Part shown: positions 1-11,432 of the stretch, piece by piece | How the letters are laid out: each line of letters starts with the position of its first letter | Numbering within the stretch: position 1 is the first letter of the stretch | The notes under the pieces: model-generated | What the model saw: only the letters and a program-made list of their open reading frames with translations | Told to the model about the DNA's origin: nothing | Databases searched by the model: none | From: Amphirosellinia nigrospora | Taxonomy: Eukaryota; Ascomycota; Sordariomycetes; Xylariales; Xylariaceae | Length of the DNA stretch: 64,000 nucleotides | Reading direction: 5' to 3' | Assembly: GCA_004123355.1 (NCBI GenBank) | Contig: SCHM01000001.1 | Span: 5,138,001-5,202,000 of the forward strand | Program-made: the position numbers and the translations under genes

Positions 1-3000
1 ATCGTAATGAGATGTACCTAAACAAGTAGGTAGGTACTATATTGTCGGTTCTTTTGACGGATTTTGTTACCTGATGAGGACTGATTTTTTTGTGTTTTGG
101 CCTAAACGTTGGTCTCCTTGGCTATCCTGCTTGGTTGTTCAATGCAATGCTTAATAGTAGATATGTATTAGATGCGCTCAATATCTACTGTTACATGAAC
201 TGCCTCTCCTAACCTCAAAGCCACTACTCATTCCGCATATAGCCCCTAATAACGTAAGCCATACATGGGTTCGAGGTATCGGTTACCTAAGCAGTTGCAA
301 GGCGGGAGCTTTGCGCAAGGCTTATATATCACGCCTATTGTACCTGGGCATGACTACAATGTATTGACTAAAGCTTATAAGTTTAATATCCGAGCGGCAT
401 TCACTCGCATATATGAATATTTCAGCCCAAGTAGTCTTGGCGTAAGGATTCATGAACTCAACAAAACAAGTTCTGTTCTTACTATAAGCTAGATAAGACC
501 GAGTGATGGCTCAATAAGATCAACTCTGTACCCGTACTTTAGGCCTGTCATTGTATGCCCGGTAAATGCGAACAAGCGACCTCCGGGCTGTATAATGTAT
601 TCTACCGCTTTCATTGAGATTTACCTGCATGGACAAGAGCGAGCCAGCCAGGTATTTCGTTACTAGGTAATGCCTCTGGCCATCGAGGACTCACGTACCT
701 ATGATATGGCGCTCATGCTTGACGCTTCTGCCGCAGCTCCTAATATCTCACATGTGTGAGACTAAATATTTATAGGATGTTCCAACTTTCACAATTCGGC
801 TATCGGTAATTCGAGCCGAAACCACATCTATTTTATCCTACCGATAACCACCAGCCTAGAGAATGTCCGTTCGACAATCAACCTTACTACGGGCTAATGG
901 AGCGGCATTATACCCTGCTTTTGCGGGCATGGAGCCGATAACTCTGCCTCAACTCACGCTTATAAGTAGATCCGCATGGCACTACTACCAGATCTTAGAG
1001 GTCGTCATCGTGCCCCTTCGAATATAGTACATGTATAGCAGTATAATAGTACATGTTTACGTTGCCCTCGTAGCGCCGTTGATAAGGCGATATCTCATGC
1101 AGATTAGGAAATATAATATTATGTAGAACTGTAGATTACCCGTGTCAGCATATGATCACTGACATGCGGATACAACTCCTCCTTAATTCGCGATCCCCGA
1201 AAGTATAAGCTAAATATGAAAAAGCGCAGTGAATATGATGTATCGATGTTCATCATCGTTCTATACCTATAACTACATCGATGGGTCGATTTGTACTGAA
1301 TGCGTGGAACTATGAAAGTTATAATCATCTGCTCAACATATATATGCAATCTTGGTCTACATGACCGTTACTCTTAATGAATGATTCTAAGAGTGATAAG
1401 CGTGCTAGATCCGGTTCAAATATGGCAATGGTGCCTTGGATATAATAAATTTAAAGAACACCACCGCACCTGTTTTCAACCCGTCCGGTGAAACCAACTT
1501 TACACATGATGCTTGAATATCTGACGGGATATTCGTGATTTGGTCACATAACTCCTTAGAGCGAAGCTGATCGCTTTTGGCATAAACTTAAAAACATGTA
1601 TCTTCCGAAGTAACCTGTGGTTCCTGAAGCCGCATACGATCATAGGACACCTCTAGATTATATCCGTAAGCTGTACGATCACTAAAGCTCGTCCTTCCAG
1701 CTGGAGTGCAAGACATCGCACCGGAGGCATCCCACAATGGAGAAAGAGGGTCTGACGATTCATTTTCTGCATCAGCCCGCGCCAAAACGACATGGATATT
1801 GAGGGATAATGCCTCCTCCTGGTAGATGGGCGGTCTAGCGGTTGGTTCGAGTTCTCACGGTGCATCGACTCGCCGAGTGACCTAAAGGGCGACACCAAAC
1901 AGGCCTTTCACATCGTGGTGGCTTCGATCCTGGGCTTCACGTGGTTGCGTGGGTCTCTACAGGGGGATGTCGTGAGACAAAGCGCATATATTCAATAGGT
2001 CGATGCAGGGTTTCGGGTACAACTTGTATATTGTGCAGGAGAGCGGCCAGGGGCGACTGAGAGGTGCGGGAACTCGGCACCAGTAGTTGCATGGTACGCT
2101 GCAACGCAATATATAGAAAGAAGTATGTGGAGAGAGAATCTCATCTAGACGCTGTTCGGGTTCTTTGTTTTCACCTACGATACTCCGCCTGTCCAGGAGG
2201 GTTGCGGTTACAATAGGGAATGATTAGTGATTTAGGGATGAGTTCAATATTTGCCTATCTACCGGAGTCATCTGCTGTAGATGAGCGGCCTGCTGGCTTA
2301 GGCGTATAGAACACGATATTGGAGAGCATTTTGCTACTGGAGAATTCCCAGAGGAGCTGCGGGAGATGCAGGAGAGTGCTTCTCTGAACTCTACAAGCGT
2401 GATGAACTATAAAGCCCGTTTTAACGGTGTCCGACAGCCTTGATTTCCAGGAGTCATGAGTATAAGAACGTGCTCGCTTGTATTTCGTATTTCAGGATGA
2501 ATATTTGACCTTTTTCATGCATTTACATCAGGAGCCGCTTGTTCTTTGCCTCACTACTTTGGATCTACCTAAAGGCCTTGGTATCTTTCGCGTGCGAATA
2601 GCCAAGTGGAAGCCGCAGGATCTGGGTAACCTGGTCTTGAATCAAGCAAAGGAGGAAAGCAGAGACGTGGCATGATGATCAATGCGTTGTTGGGGGCTAC
2701 TGTGTCATGACTTAGACTTTTGGGCGATGTTACTGAGGGTTTAACAAGTCAGCCACTAAGGTTATCTTAGTCAGTAGATAGTCGACCTAGATAGGCAGAA
2801 GATCAACAAGACGCTTCCATGTAGCGACTTTTCACTGGGCACACTGGGCACCTACTAAAGTATTGGATTATATATACTATGTACGCGTGCCTAGTGAGCA
2901 TCGGCCCCAACCTATGTGTACTGTATGCCTAAATATAGTGCTTGTGGTGCAACTTATACACTCTTCGGCGTGGGTGAGATAATCTTTCTCAGGCATGTAT

Positions 3001-4540
3001 TTCTGATGAGACCAGGTAACACTATAGGTAGCGACTGTTTCACTAGCGTGTCTCGTTACCACGCTCGTGCTGCCCAGCCTACCTCCGAAGGGTACTACAA
3101 TACTTTACCGGGTATGTTTTTCAGGTACGCAACGTGTCACAGGCCGGCAGTGTCGTATCGTACCTGCATGCAGACGCTTTTTGGGTGAACATCAACGCAA
3201 TTCTCAAGGTATAGCAGTCTAGACCGCTACCGTGTCCCTGCGCTAATTCTTGGCCGTGAATGGGTCGTCCGACACCACACCCTTGTGGCCTAATAAACGA
3301 TTTAATAAACGGCCTATTTTCTAGTGCCATAGTCTGACCATAGTCTCATTGCGCCGCAGGTTTCCGGGGTACCCCAATGCTGAGGTAAGGAGAGGGATCG
3401 ATGAGAAAGTGAAACTTCTTAATTACAAAGTTTACTGGAAACCATCATGCAGAATCTTGAAATATCTCGCAGAAGGTTAACGTGTTCATCATAATAGGTA
3501 ATGTGTAGTTGATGCGCTCACTCCCCTTTATTAGTAGGTACTAGGTAGCTTAGTAGGACGCATTTACACGTGTAAGTTATGCTGTACACATTTACTAGGT
3601 ACCTAGGTTGGCGAGGTATAGCACTGCATATAGCCAAGACATAGGTAGACATAGGGGTTGCCAGGAAAGGGAAGATCATAAAAATGCCCGAAAACGGATC
3701 TGAATTAGGAACAAGTCAGTGTCATATCAGAGACTTCGCCTTTGAATAATCATTTTTGGCTGTAAGTCATATCGGAGAGTAAGGTCTTGGTCAGACGCCC
3801 GATCGGCAAATTGATGGTCGCCAACCTACATGTATTGGGACGGGCATACTGGGTAGACACATATGTTTGCGTACGCACGTCTGACAAGAAGAACTGCATA
3901 TAGTATCAAGAGCATTACAAAAGGCATTATATCATTGTAGGTAATAATAGTAAGTACCAACTATCCATCCTGCATGAAATTAGATGACGGTACTTGTTCA
4001 ATGCAGTCGGACAAATACATTACACGACACGACACGGTGGTGCTACGAGGGGTCGCCAAAAAAAAAACGAGTATTGAGCATGGGGCTTGGTCAAAGGGAG
4101 GATCCCGGCAAATCATCGATAGTCTTTTTCGTATTTGAGTATTCACCAGCAGATGTGCAGTAAAACCCAATTGAAATTGCAAATACGGCAACAGACCAGA
4201 AAAAGGCTTAGGAGAGCCAAGCGTTAGGAGAACATGTCATCTGTGGCAGAGCTCGCCGGCAAAGAGCTACATCCGCTGTTAACTGCCTCTACATAGGGGT
4301 TTCATCCACAACCCATATAATCCGGCCTTGCCCCTGTCGGGACCAGTGGCAGCGGCATCTAGGCACGAGCCAGGCACGAAACGGGCACATTGCCCCATGG
4401 ATTGGGTTTAGCGTGCTGTTGGACAGTGGGGAGACGGGCAGCACGCTACAGGACGGGTTCTGACAACCCTCATTAAAAAACTAGCGCCCCCCATTTTTGG
4501 CAATCTGCACCAGCGCCCCGGTCGGCCAATGAGACAGCCG
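1..4540. other. Gene-poor DNA, no recognised gene
   Basis: I see no open frame longer than about 90 codons that looks conserved, and no transposase, reverse transcriptase or tRNA signature. Base composition is mixed rather than strongly AT-rich. Short taggta/ctaggt runs occur at the extreme left end and at about 3530-3615. A possible coding relic on the minus strand (about 1588-1898) is listed separately. From about 4300 rightwards the sequence becomes pyrimidine-rich on the plus strand, which fits the approach to the promoter of the next gene. Confidence 0.6.
1588..1898 (-). pseudogene. Unrecognised coding-like relic
   Basis: Two overlapping minus-strand frames read like ordinary protein. 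One contains NIHVVLARADAENESSDPL followed by DASGAMSCTPAGRTSFS; the other is shifted and overlaps it. The pattern of a hydrophobic strand, an acidic-Asn stretch, then a small-residue segment loosely recalls the part of fungal subtilase domains just before the catalytic serine, but I see no catalytic triad and would not assign the family. No clear start, intron or end is visible. It may be the remnant of an accessory gene that decayed, or a chance open frame. Confidence 0.18.
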
Positions 4541-5772
4541 CATCGCCGTCCCCTTCCCCTTGCACACCAGTCAGGAATCAGGGCTGCTTAGACGGTGCGG
4601 TGGTAGTTTCTATCCTCTGCTCTGCTCTGGCTCCTCCCCTTCTTTTGCTATGCTTGCTCACTGCTTTCCTCTGACTCCCTTCCTTTCCCTTCCCTTCCTC
4701 AGCCCGCTCTCCGTTCCGTGGTGGAGGAATAACCGGTACTCTGCTCCCAATAAGCCTTAGAGTGGTCTCTACTCTATCCTCTCGTTTTTTATTACCCCTG
4801 GTCTTATTGCTCATCCACACACCTATACCTCATCTTTAACCTGCACCCCTACCTTAAACTACCTTAACCCTTACCGTCACCGCCTCCTGTATTTTACCCT
4901 ATTCAACCCTTCTCTACTATCTGCTTGTTTCTTGCTATCCTCTCCAGAGCTTCTGGGAGTCTTGTCCCTCTTCTTTTTGTCTACGCTCGTTCTGTATAGC
5001 TTCTTAATTATTGAGATACCAACCTATTTCATCTACGCAACAACCAAGGAATTTTACCCCTTTCTTCCGGCTCATGCGTGCGCGCATACGACAACACGTC
5101 CCACGTAAGCGCTGCAAGCCGTCCTCTCAAACCTATTCGTCGAGGTAGAGCAGGATCAAGAAAAATCGAGGAAAAATCGAAAAGGAGGGCTTTGTTGGCT
5201 GTCTACCTTCTTAACGCTCATTTCTGGCGAGTCTCCATTGCGCTCGCTTTCTTTGGAGTATAGTATTTGCCCAGCCTTTGTTCGCAACGTACCGAGACCG
5301 ATCATTTACGTCAAAGGGCACCTCTCCGCCTTGCAGTCGATACTCGCTACCTTGGTCAGCCGGGCAATATTGCCAGCTTTTGCATACTTGCACGATTCTT
5401 TCGATATTGAATGACGGTGGATTCGATCACAGCTCGCTAGTTAACTCGATTCGAGATACGATACTAGACTTCGAATACTGCACATAGTCTATAACACTGA
5501 TCCTTCAGCGGTATCCTTGGCTTAGTCGGTAGTCGCTCGTCTAGCGTTATTGCCCATTGTTAGGAGAAGACTTCGAATTATTCACTCTACCCCTTTTTGA
5601 CAAACGGCTTTTATAATATCCGACGTTGCTTGGTCCTCCATACAGCGCCTACGTTCCAGATTTAGCAGCTTCTTTCTTGCTTCCGTGCCTTTCACTGGGC
5701 ACGCTTTAATCTTTCAAAACGGCGGTTCTTTCACACGTCTCGAGGGGCAGCCTTGTCCCTCATCTTCTCGAT
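4541..5772 (+). promoter_or_regulatory. Pyrimidine-rich upstream region and likely long leader of the RRM gene
   Basis: This stretch directly upstream of the RNA-binding-protein start is dominated on the plus strand by C and T tracts (about 4600-4990 and again 5590-5760). That is typical of promoters and long 5' leaders of highly expressed filamentous-fungal genes. No conserved protein is visible in it. Regulatory proteins of the Nrd1 type often have long leaders, so transcription probably begins several hundred bases before 5773, but no TATA box or start point can be fixed from sequence alone. Confidence 0.35.
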
Positions 5773-8198
5773 ATGCAGGAACTCTCGCCCTCTGGCGTCC
5801 CTACGGGTCCTTCCGCTGCTAACTCGACCGGCCGGTTCGGCCACGCCTCTAAGCCTTCCAACAGTGACACTGGTTTCTCCCATGGCGCCTTTACATCTAA
5901 CGTCTCTGGATTCGCCGACAGACCTCAACGCCGTGCTAACATCCCGGCCATAAACACACAGCAAATGAGTCCACCTACTCATAACATGGCGCAGATATGG
6001 CAACACCGGGCACGGGCTTTGACATGCAATTCACTCCTCTGCTTCCTTCGCAGCTTCTTCTTGGAAGCCCTTTCCAACCTGGCTCGCCAACCGCGTTTGC
6101 TAGCCCTGGCTTCCAGAACATGCCGGCCTTTCAACAGACGAACGGCCCTCAGCACCAGCAACAGCACCAGCAGAGCAATCTAGCTAGTTTGACCAGCCCG
6201 ATTCAGCAGAATTTGTCTCCTCAACAGTACCAAGCCATGGTGTCTCCTTCCGCCTATGGTGCCCCTCAGTTTTATCAGCCTCAATCGCCGACCGGGGCAT
6301 ATAACAACATGGCTAATCAACTACCTCAGTCGCCTATTGGCATGGCGGCAGCCAATGTGATTACGGGGACTAGCCGAACTGTGTATCTCGGGAACATTCC
6401 GCCCGATACTGGCGCTGAAGAAATTCTAGGACATGTTCGAAGCGGCCAAATTGAGTCCGTCCGGCTCCTTCCTGATAAGAACTGCGCCTTTATCTCCTTC
6501 CTTGACGCGAACGCCGCTACTCACTTCCATTCCGATGCTATCTTGAAAAAGCTCTGCATCAAGGGACAGGATATCAAGATAGGATGGGGAAAGCCCTCAC
6601 AAGTTCCGACTTCGGTTGCGCTGGCTGTTCAGCAATCAGGAGCATCCCGTAATGTTTACTTAGGCAACTTGCCTGAGGATATTGCGGATGAGGAGCTGCG
6701 TGAAGATCTTGGCAAGTTTGGCGCTATTGACACTATCAAGATAGTTCGTGAGAAGAACATTGCTTTTGTTCATTTCCTCTCTATTACCAATGCGATGAAG
6801 GCCGTGCAGCAGCTGCCTCAGGAACCCAAATGGCAATCGCCTCGCCGTGTATACTACGGAAAGGATCGCTGCGCTTATGTTTCGAAGACCCAGCAACAGA
6901 ATGCAGCGCAGTATCTTGGTATCGCCCCAGGCTACGCCCACATGCTGACGGGCAGGACCGTGATGTTATCTCAAATGTTCTTGCTCAGCAATCCGTGGCA
7001 GCAGCAGCCGTTGCAACTACAGCTGGTGGGATCAACAATCTCGGCAACAGAACGATCTATCTGGGAAACATTCACCCTGAGACTACAGTGGAGGAGATTT
7101 GCAACGTTGTGCGGGGTGGATTGCTTCACCACATTCGTTACATTCCTGACAAGCACATATGCTTTGTAACATTTATTGATCCCACAGCCGCGGCTTCTTT
7201 TTATGCTTTAAGCAATCTACAGGGTCTGATGATCCACAACCGTCGCCTCAAGATTGGATGGGGAAAGCACTCGGGTGCTCTTCCGCCAGCAATCGCGTTG
7301 GCAGTCAGTGGTGGTGCATCTCGTAATGTATATATCGGCAATCTCGACGAGACATGGACTGAAGAGAGGTTGCGACAAGACTTCTGAGTACGGCGAGATT
7401 GAGCTGGTCAACGCTCTGCGAGAAAAGAGCTGTGCCTTTGTTAATTTCACTAACATTGCCAATGCTATCAAAGCTATCGAAGCAGTTCGAAGCAAGGAGG
7501 AATACAGGAAATTCAAGGTTAACTTTGGCAAAGATCGATGCGGAAATCAGCCTCGACAGCTGCAGCAGCAAGCCCAGTCACCACGAGATGGCATTCCATC
7601 GCCTGCTACTGGTGGCAGTGGAAGTGGGAACTCACCTACGAACCCAACATCGCCACTGAATGCCACTAATGGTGCGAACATGTTTTCCGGGAACAACAAC
7701 CCTCTAACGATGTACCTGCACCAAGTTTCGCAACAAGCTCAGCAACAGCAACAACATCAACAGCAGATACTCGTATCGCAGCAGGCCGCATTATTTGGTA
7801 CCGCCTCCTCGTCTCCCAACGAGCTTAAGTTGGAAATACCCCAGCAGAACCATATTCTTGGACATGGACATTCTGCCAGCATCTCCAACGGATACGGTGC
7901 GCCACAGAGTGCTATTGCTGGACCTACAACTATTGGTGGCCTTCTTGCACCTGGTCCCCGTGGTCAACATAACCGCGCTCTTAGCCTTCCAGTCTTTGCT
8001 CCGCTTGAGAATGGGGCTAATAGCCCTATTAATACTCACGGCCCTATCGGCGGCGAGGGTGAACGCAGAGGACACCAATACCAATCGAGCTTCGGCGGAA
8101 TTGGCTCCGGGTTTTGGTCTTGCTATTCAGGGAGGCCTGAATGGGTGGGAAGAAGAAGTCGCGAACTGAAGAAGCCATCCCTCTTGAAGCGCAAGTAA
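5773..8198 (+). CDS. nrd1: Four-RRM RNA-binding protein, Nrd1-type
   Basis: The protein opens at an ATG giving [11 protein letters not shown] Ser/Pro/Gln-rich head follows, then four RNA-recognition motifs: [12 protein letters not shown] (from about 6378), [12 protein letters not shown] (about 6650), [12 protein letters not shown] (about 7050) and [12 protein letters not shown] (about 7320). Each is followed by an RNP1-like core (NCAFISF, NIAFVHF, HICFVTF, SCAFVNF), and a Gln/Ser-rich tail ends the protein. Four RRMs with this spacing match the S. pombe Nrd1/Msa2 family, which binds mRNAs to repress sexual differentiation and assist stress responses. The reading frame shifts near 5995, 6950, 7385 and 8100 while the conserved residues continue without loss, so indel errors are likelier than decay. 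The real end may be in another frame, where a [15 protein letters not shown] tail reads well near 8160-8197. Confidence 0.8.
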
Positions 8199-9102
8199 TA
8201 TGTTGTAATTGCTACGTTGAATTTTCGGAGTTTATCTCGACGGCTTTGCTTATCATTTCATGTACGATTGTTGGATGTCTTGAAGGAAGTTAAATCACGC
8301 CAAAGCGGCGTCGCATAGAAAAACACCAGTGCTTGATCGATTGGTAGACTGGAAGTTGAGATATAAGGGGTAGGACATTGCGCTGGTGATGTTCTTGGGA
8401 GGTACAAAAACGGAGGAATAACAACGTGGGCTTACAGGAAGTTAGCCTAGAACGAGGTGGGCAACTCTCCCGTCCTCAGCAACATCAGTAGTGGTTATCA
8501 TTATCGGCGTATATATCTGCTTTAGGGGTGATCGGAGGGTATAATACAATGAAGAAATCGAAAGAACCTCGACGATTCTATGCTTTTCTGGCGTATTGGC
8601 TTAGTATTCTAGGCGTGACTTCATAGCAAGATTCCAGTTCTAAGATATGGATTGGACATATAGTTGTAGCCTTCCATCTGCGCTTATGTGTGCGTAATTA
8701 TTCTAATAAATGAAATGAAATAAATCTAAAAAGTATATAAGCTTAAATTCACACCTTGAGTCGAGTGGGTAACAACTTATCTTGTATCTTTTTTGTCGGA
8801 GTAGGTGGCTCTTTGTAGCTTGTATTCAGTATCGTCACACCTAAGGACTCGTGGCTCTAGATAAGTTTACCTCGCTGAATACGAGATATTATATCATGAT
8901 CACAGTGCTTAGTGCTTTTATCATCTCGACATTTGCCCATTATTGTTCTTCATACATTATGCTGCGTGTTCTCTTGGCCATCTATGTCGTAATTAATGTA
9001 TAATACATGATGCACATATTCCACTACACATGCTATCCATGCAAATTCCCACTCGGGCTATTATTAACGTCTTACTTACGCGACGCAAACATCGGTGGAC
9101 TT
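8199..9102. other. Intergenic, convergent 3' flanks
   Basis: This lies between the 3' ends of the RRM gene (+) and the phosphatase gene (-). It is AT-rich around 8690-8750 with aataaa-like strings (for example near 8705-8725), suitable for 3' processing of the RRM gene. I see no gene in it. Confidence 0.5.
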
Positions 9103-10815
9103 TTAGTACCCAGCGGGTTCCGGGTTGGCTGGGAACGCAGGGTCTTTCACATTTCTTGAGCATTGCTGCGTCCAGTTACTCGGGACGAACTTGTCGACGA
9201 TAGCCTTGAATGCCTCCTATAGGTTCATGTCAGTCAACGTCATTGCTATCAGATGGGTTTATGCCCTTGATCAAGGCATGTTCGAGCAACTCGGCCTATG
9301 CTAAGCATGAAAGGGGGAATGATACAGGGATATCGGTTTCAACTCACCAGCGTACAGAAGCTCTCATCCCCTTCGAGATGCTTGCCTGCGGCCCGACATC
9401 CGGGTATCGTGACGACCTTGTCGTTATACCGTAGACGGACATAATATTCTTTTAGCTTTGCCGTCTCGTCAGACGATAGTTTTTCCGTTTGTTTTCGCCC
9501 TATCCCCGCCGGCGGTGTGCCTGGTGCTACGCTTGAATTGGTCCAAGGGAACAACGAGGCAAACCAGCTGGAGCTGGAGCTGGAACTAGCACTTTCAGAG
9601 GGCGGGATAGGAACCTTGGTGGTTCCAGCTGTCTCGGATGTGACGTTACTCTTGCGGAACATCTCGATAGCAATGTGACTGGTGAACGGAGGCCACTTCT
9701 CGTTCTCATAGGCGCCTAAGCTAGCCAACACTCCGGCTAGAGTTGTATCGTGACACCCGCTGAGACCAAATCGGATAGGCGTGACCCCCTTGCTCTCTTC
9801 CACTCCCTTTTTAAGAGTCTTCCCGATCTCGTATTCCCCGTCTGCTCTGGAGTGCTCGGCGCTACCCACCATCCTGCCTACAACATCGCCTAGAAGGCCT
9901 CCGACGCCTAACATGCGGTACTCCCTGCTTTCCTTGTAACCTGTAAACCACTCATCCACTGCAATCTTATCGATAATTTCCCGAGCTTTCGGGTCGTAGA
10001 ATTCCTTGGGGAGCCGTGTCTCTTTGCCGTGAGCCAGTGTTGCATTGATTGTGTCCATAACCCCGCTTAACCTAGGTCGGCCATCCACAGCAACCCGTGG
10101 CGACGCCGGGGCATCCACTTTCCATACAGCTTATCTAAGTAGGCCATCTCGTCCGTCTCGTTCCACCGACCGGCAGCACGCTGAGCGAAGGCCCTAGAGA
10201 GAGCCGCGAACCTTCGACAGACGCCATCGTTTGGGAACAGAGTCTCTTCCCCGGGCGAGCGCTGCAGGATGGTAGGGGAGGAAAGGTTGGAGAGCGGGTA
10301 TGGGGTGGGTAGAGGCCGCTGAAGGTCTCTTGTAAAGATTCAAGAGCTCGCGGTATAGGGGTTGCCCGGAGGTAGAGGGAATCAGCATCCTGCAAGGTCA
10401 TCGGTAGGAACGCCAACTGGTCGACGTAGAGCTTCCGCAAGCGCGTGCCCAGGTCAAAGGTGGTCTCGCGGCCGCGGTCAGTCAGCATGCCCATGCCGCA
10501 GATGCCGTCCAACTCGCCGCCGGGCCCGACGACAACTATGGGCTCGTCGTTTGGGCCGAAGGTTTCCAGACGACGCTTCCATTCTAGCGTCGTGAACTGG
10601 CCGGTGGTGCGGTCGAGTACGGCCGACTTTAGCTGGCGGACGGCGGTGCAGTACGGCCAATAGGCTGGCAGACCGGTGTTCTGAAACCGCGCCGACACGG
10701 GGGTTCGTTCGCCGTGTCGGAGCAGAATCTGGACTAATTGAAGCTCGAGGTTGGCTGGGTATAGAGACTTGAGCTCATCTTTGCTGTATGGCGGGCGAGG
10801 AACTAAAGTGGTCAT
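9103..10815 (-). CDS. Histidine acid phosphatase family protein
   Basis: This is a branch-2 histidine phosphatase that hydrolyses phosphomonoesters through a phosphohistidine intermediate. The N-terminal catalytic motif LLRHGERTPVS lies about 30 residues from the ATG at 10815, and the C-terminal proton-donor motif is SGCHDTT. There is no signal peptide, which points to the intracellular ACP6-like branch rather than secreted phytases. An intron at 9217-9347 (GTGAGT to TATAG) joins DESFCTL to EAFKAIVDKFV, and the protein ends NPEPAGY with TAA at 9103-9105. The frame slips near 10270 and again near 10100, where the FPNDG, WMP and VAVD-RPRLSGVMDT segments fall in different frames but keep family sequence. 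I attribute these to indel errors. It is divergently paired with the PPR gene. Confidence 0.85.
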
Positions 10816-11432
10816 GGTAGGTGCCGAATGAGTTCAACCAGTTGATGGTTAATAGGTGATGATGGCGAGGATATTGGTACCTAGGGCTAAGGTATAGGTT
10901 AGGTAGATAGTAGTAGGCTTTCTGGATGTATATATAGTAAGTAATATGGAGCAATTAATTCACAATGGACCAGAAAAAAATGGTTTTAAGTTGATTGTGA
11001 TTGAGCAATTGTATAAGTAGATTTTACGCCTTTTTATCGACTGAAGAAAAATTATAAGGGTTTAGCTTAGGTCATATAGGTAGACCAACATGATGAACCC
11101 TCATTAATCCGTCTCTACACGTAGAAGGCAACAACACTCCCACGTGCCAAACACGTAGCTCCGTAGGCGGATTCTGGTCCTGCGTGAAAGGTGGGATGCA
11201 TGAATATATGTGGATAGGTAGCACGGGGTTCGGGGGCTTTGACCGATGCCGGGTCCCGTAGCGGGGGGCGGGGATGAAGACTGGGCCCTCCTTGATTAGG
11301 TAACCCGACAAAGAACCACCTGCAAGGCGATATCACCTCAGGTACAGAATTGTCGCACAAGACACTGAAATTTCTCAACCAGCCAACCTGATTATCGCCA
11401 GCCGCATTCCACCGACTTGTTTGCCGTGTGTT
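10816..11432. promoter_or_regulatory. Divergent intergenic region, phosphatase / PPR
   Basis: About 620 bases separate two divergent starts and presumably carry both promoters. The left half is AT-rich with taggta repeats (10870-10915); the right half is GC-richer. No TATA box stands out and no coding sequence was recognised. Confidence 0.4.

Noticed and set aside
5500-5560. Possible tRNA-like strings (ggcttagtcggtagtcg)
   Set aside because: No acceptor stem, anticodon arm or T-arm consensus could be completed. Elsewhere ggttcga strings were also isolated. No tRNA or 5S rRNA was found in the window.
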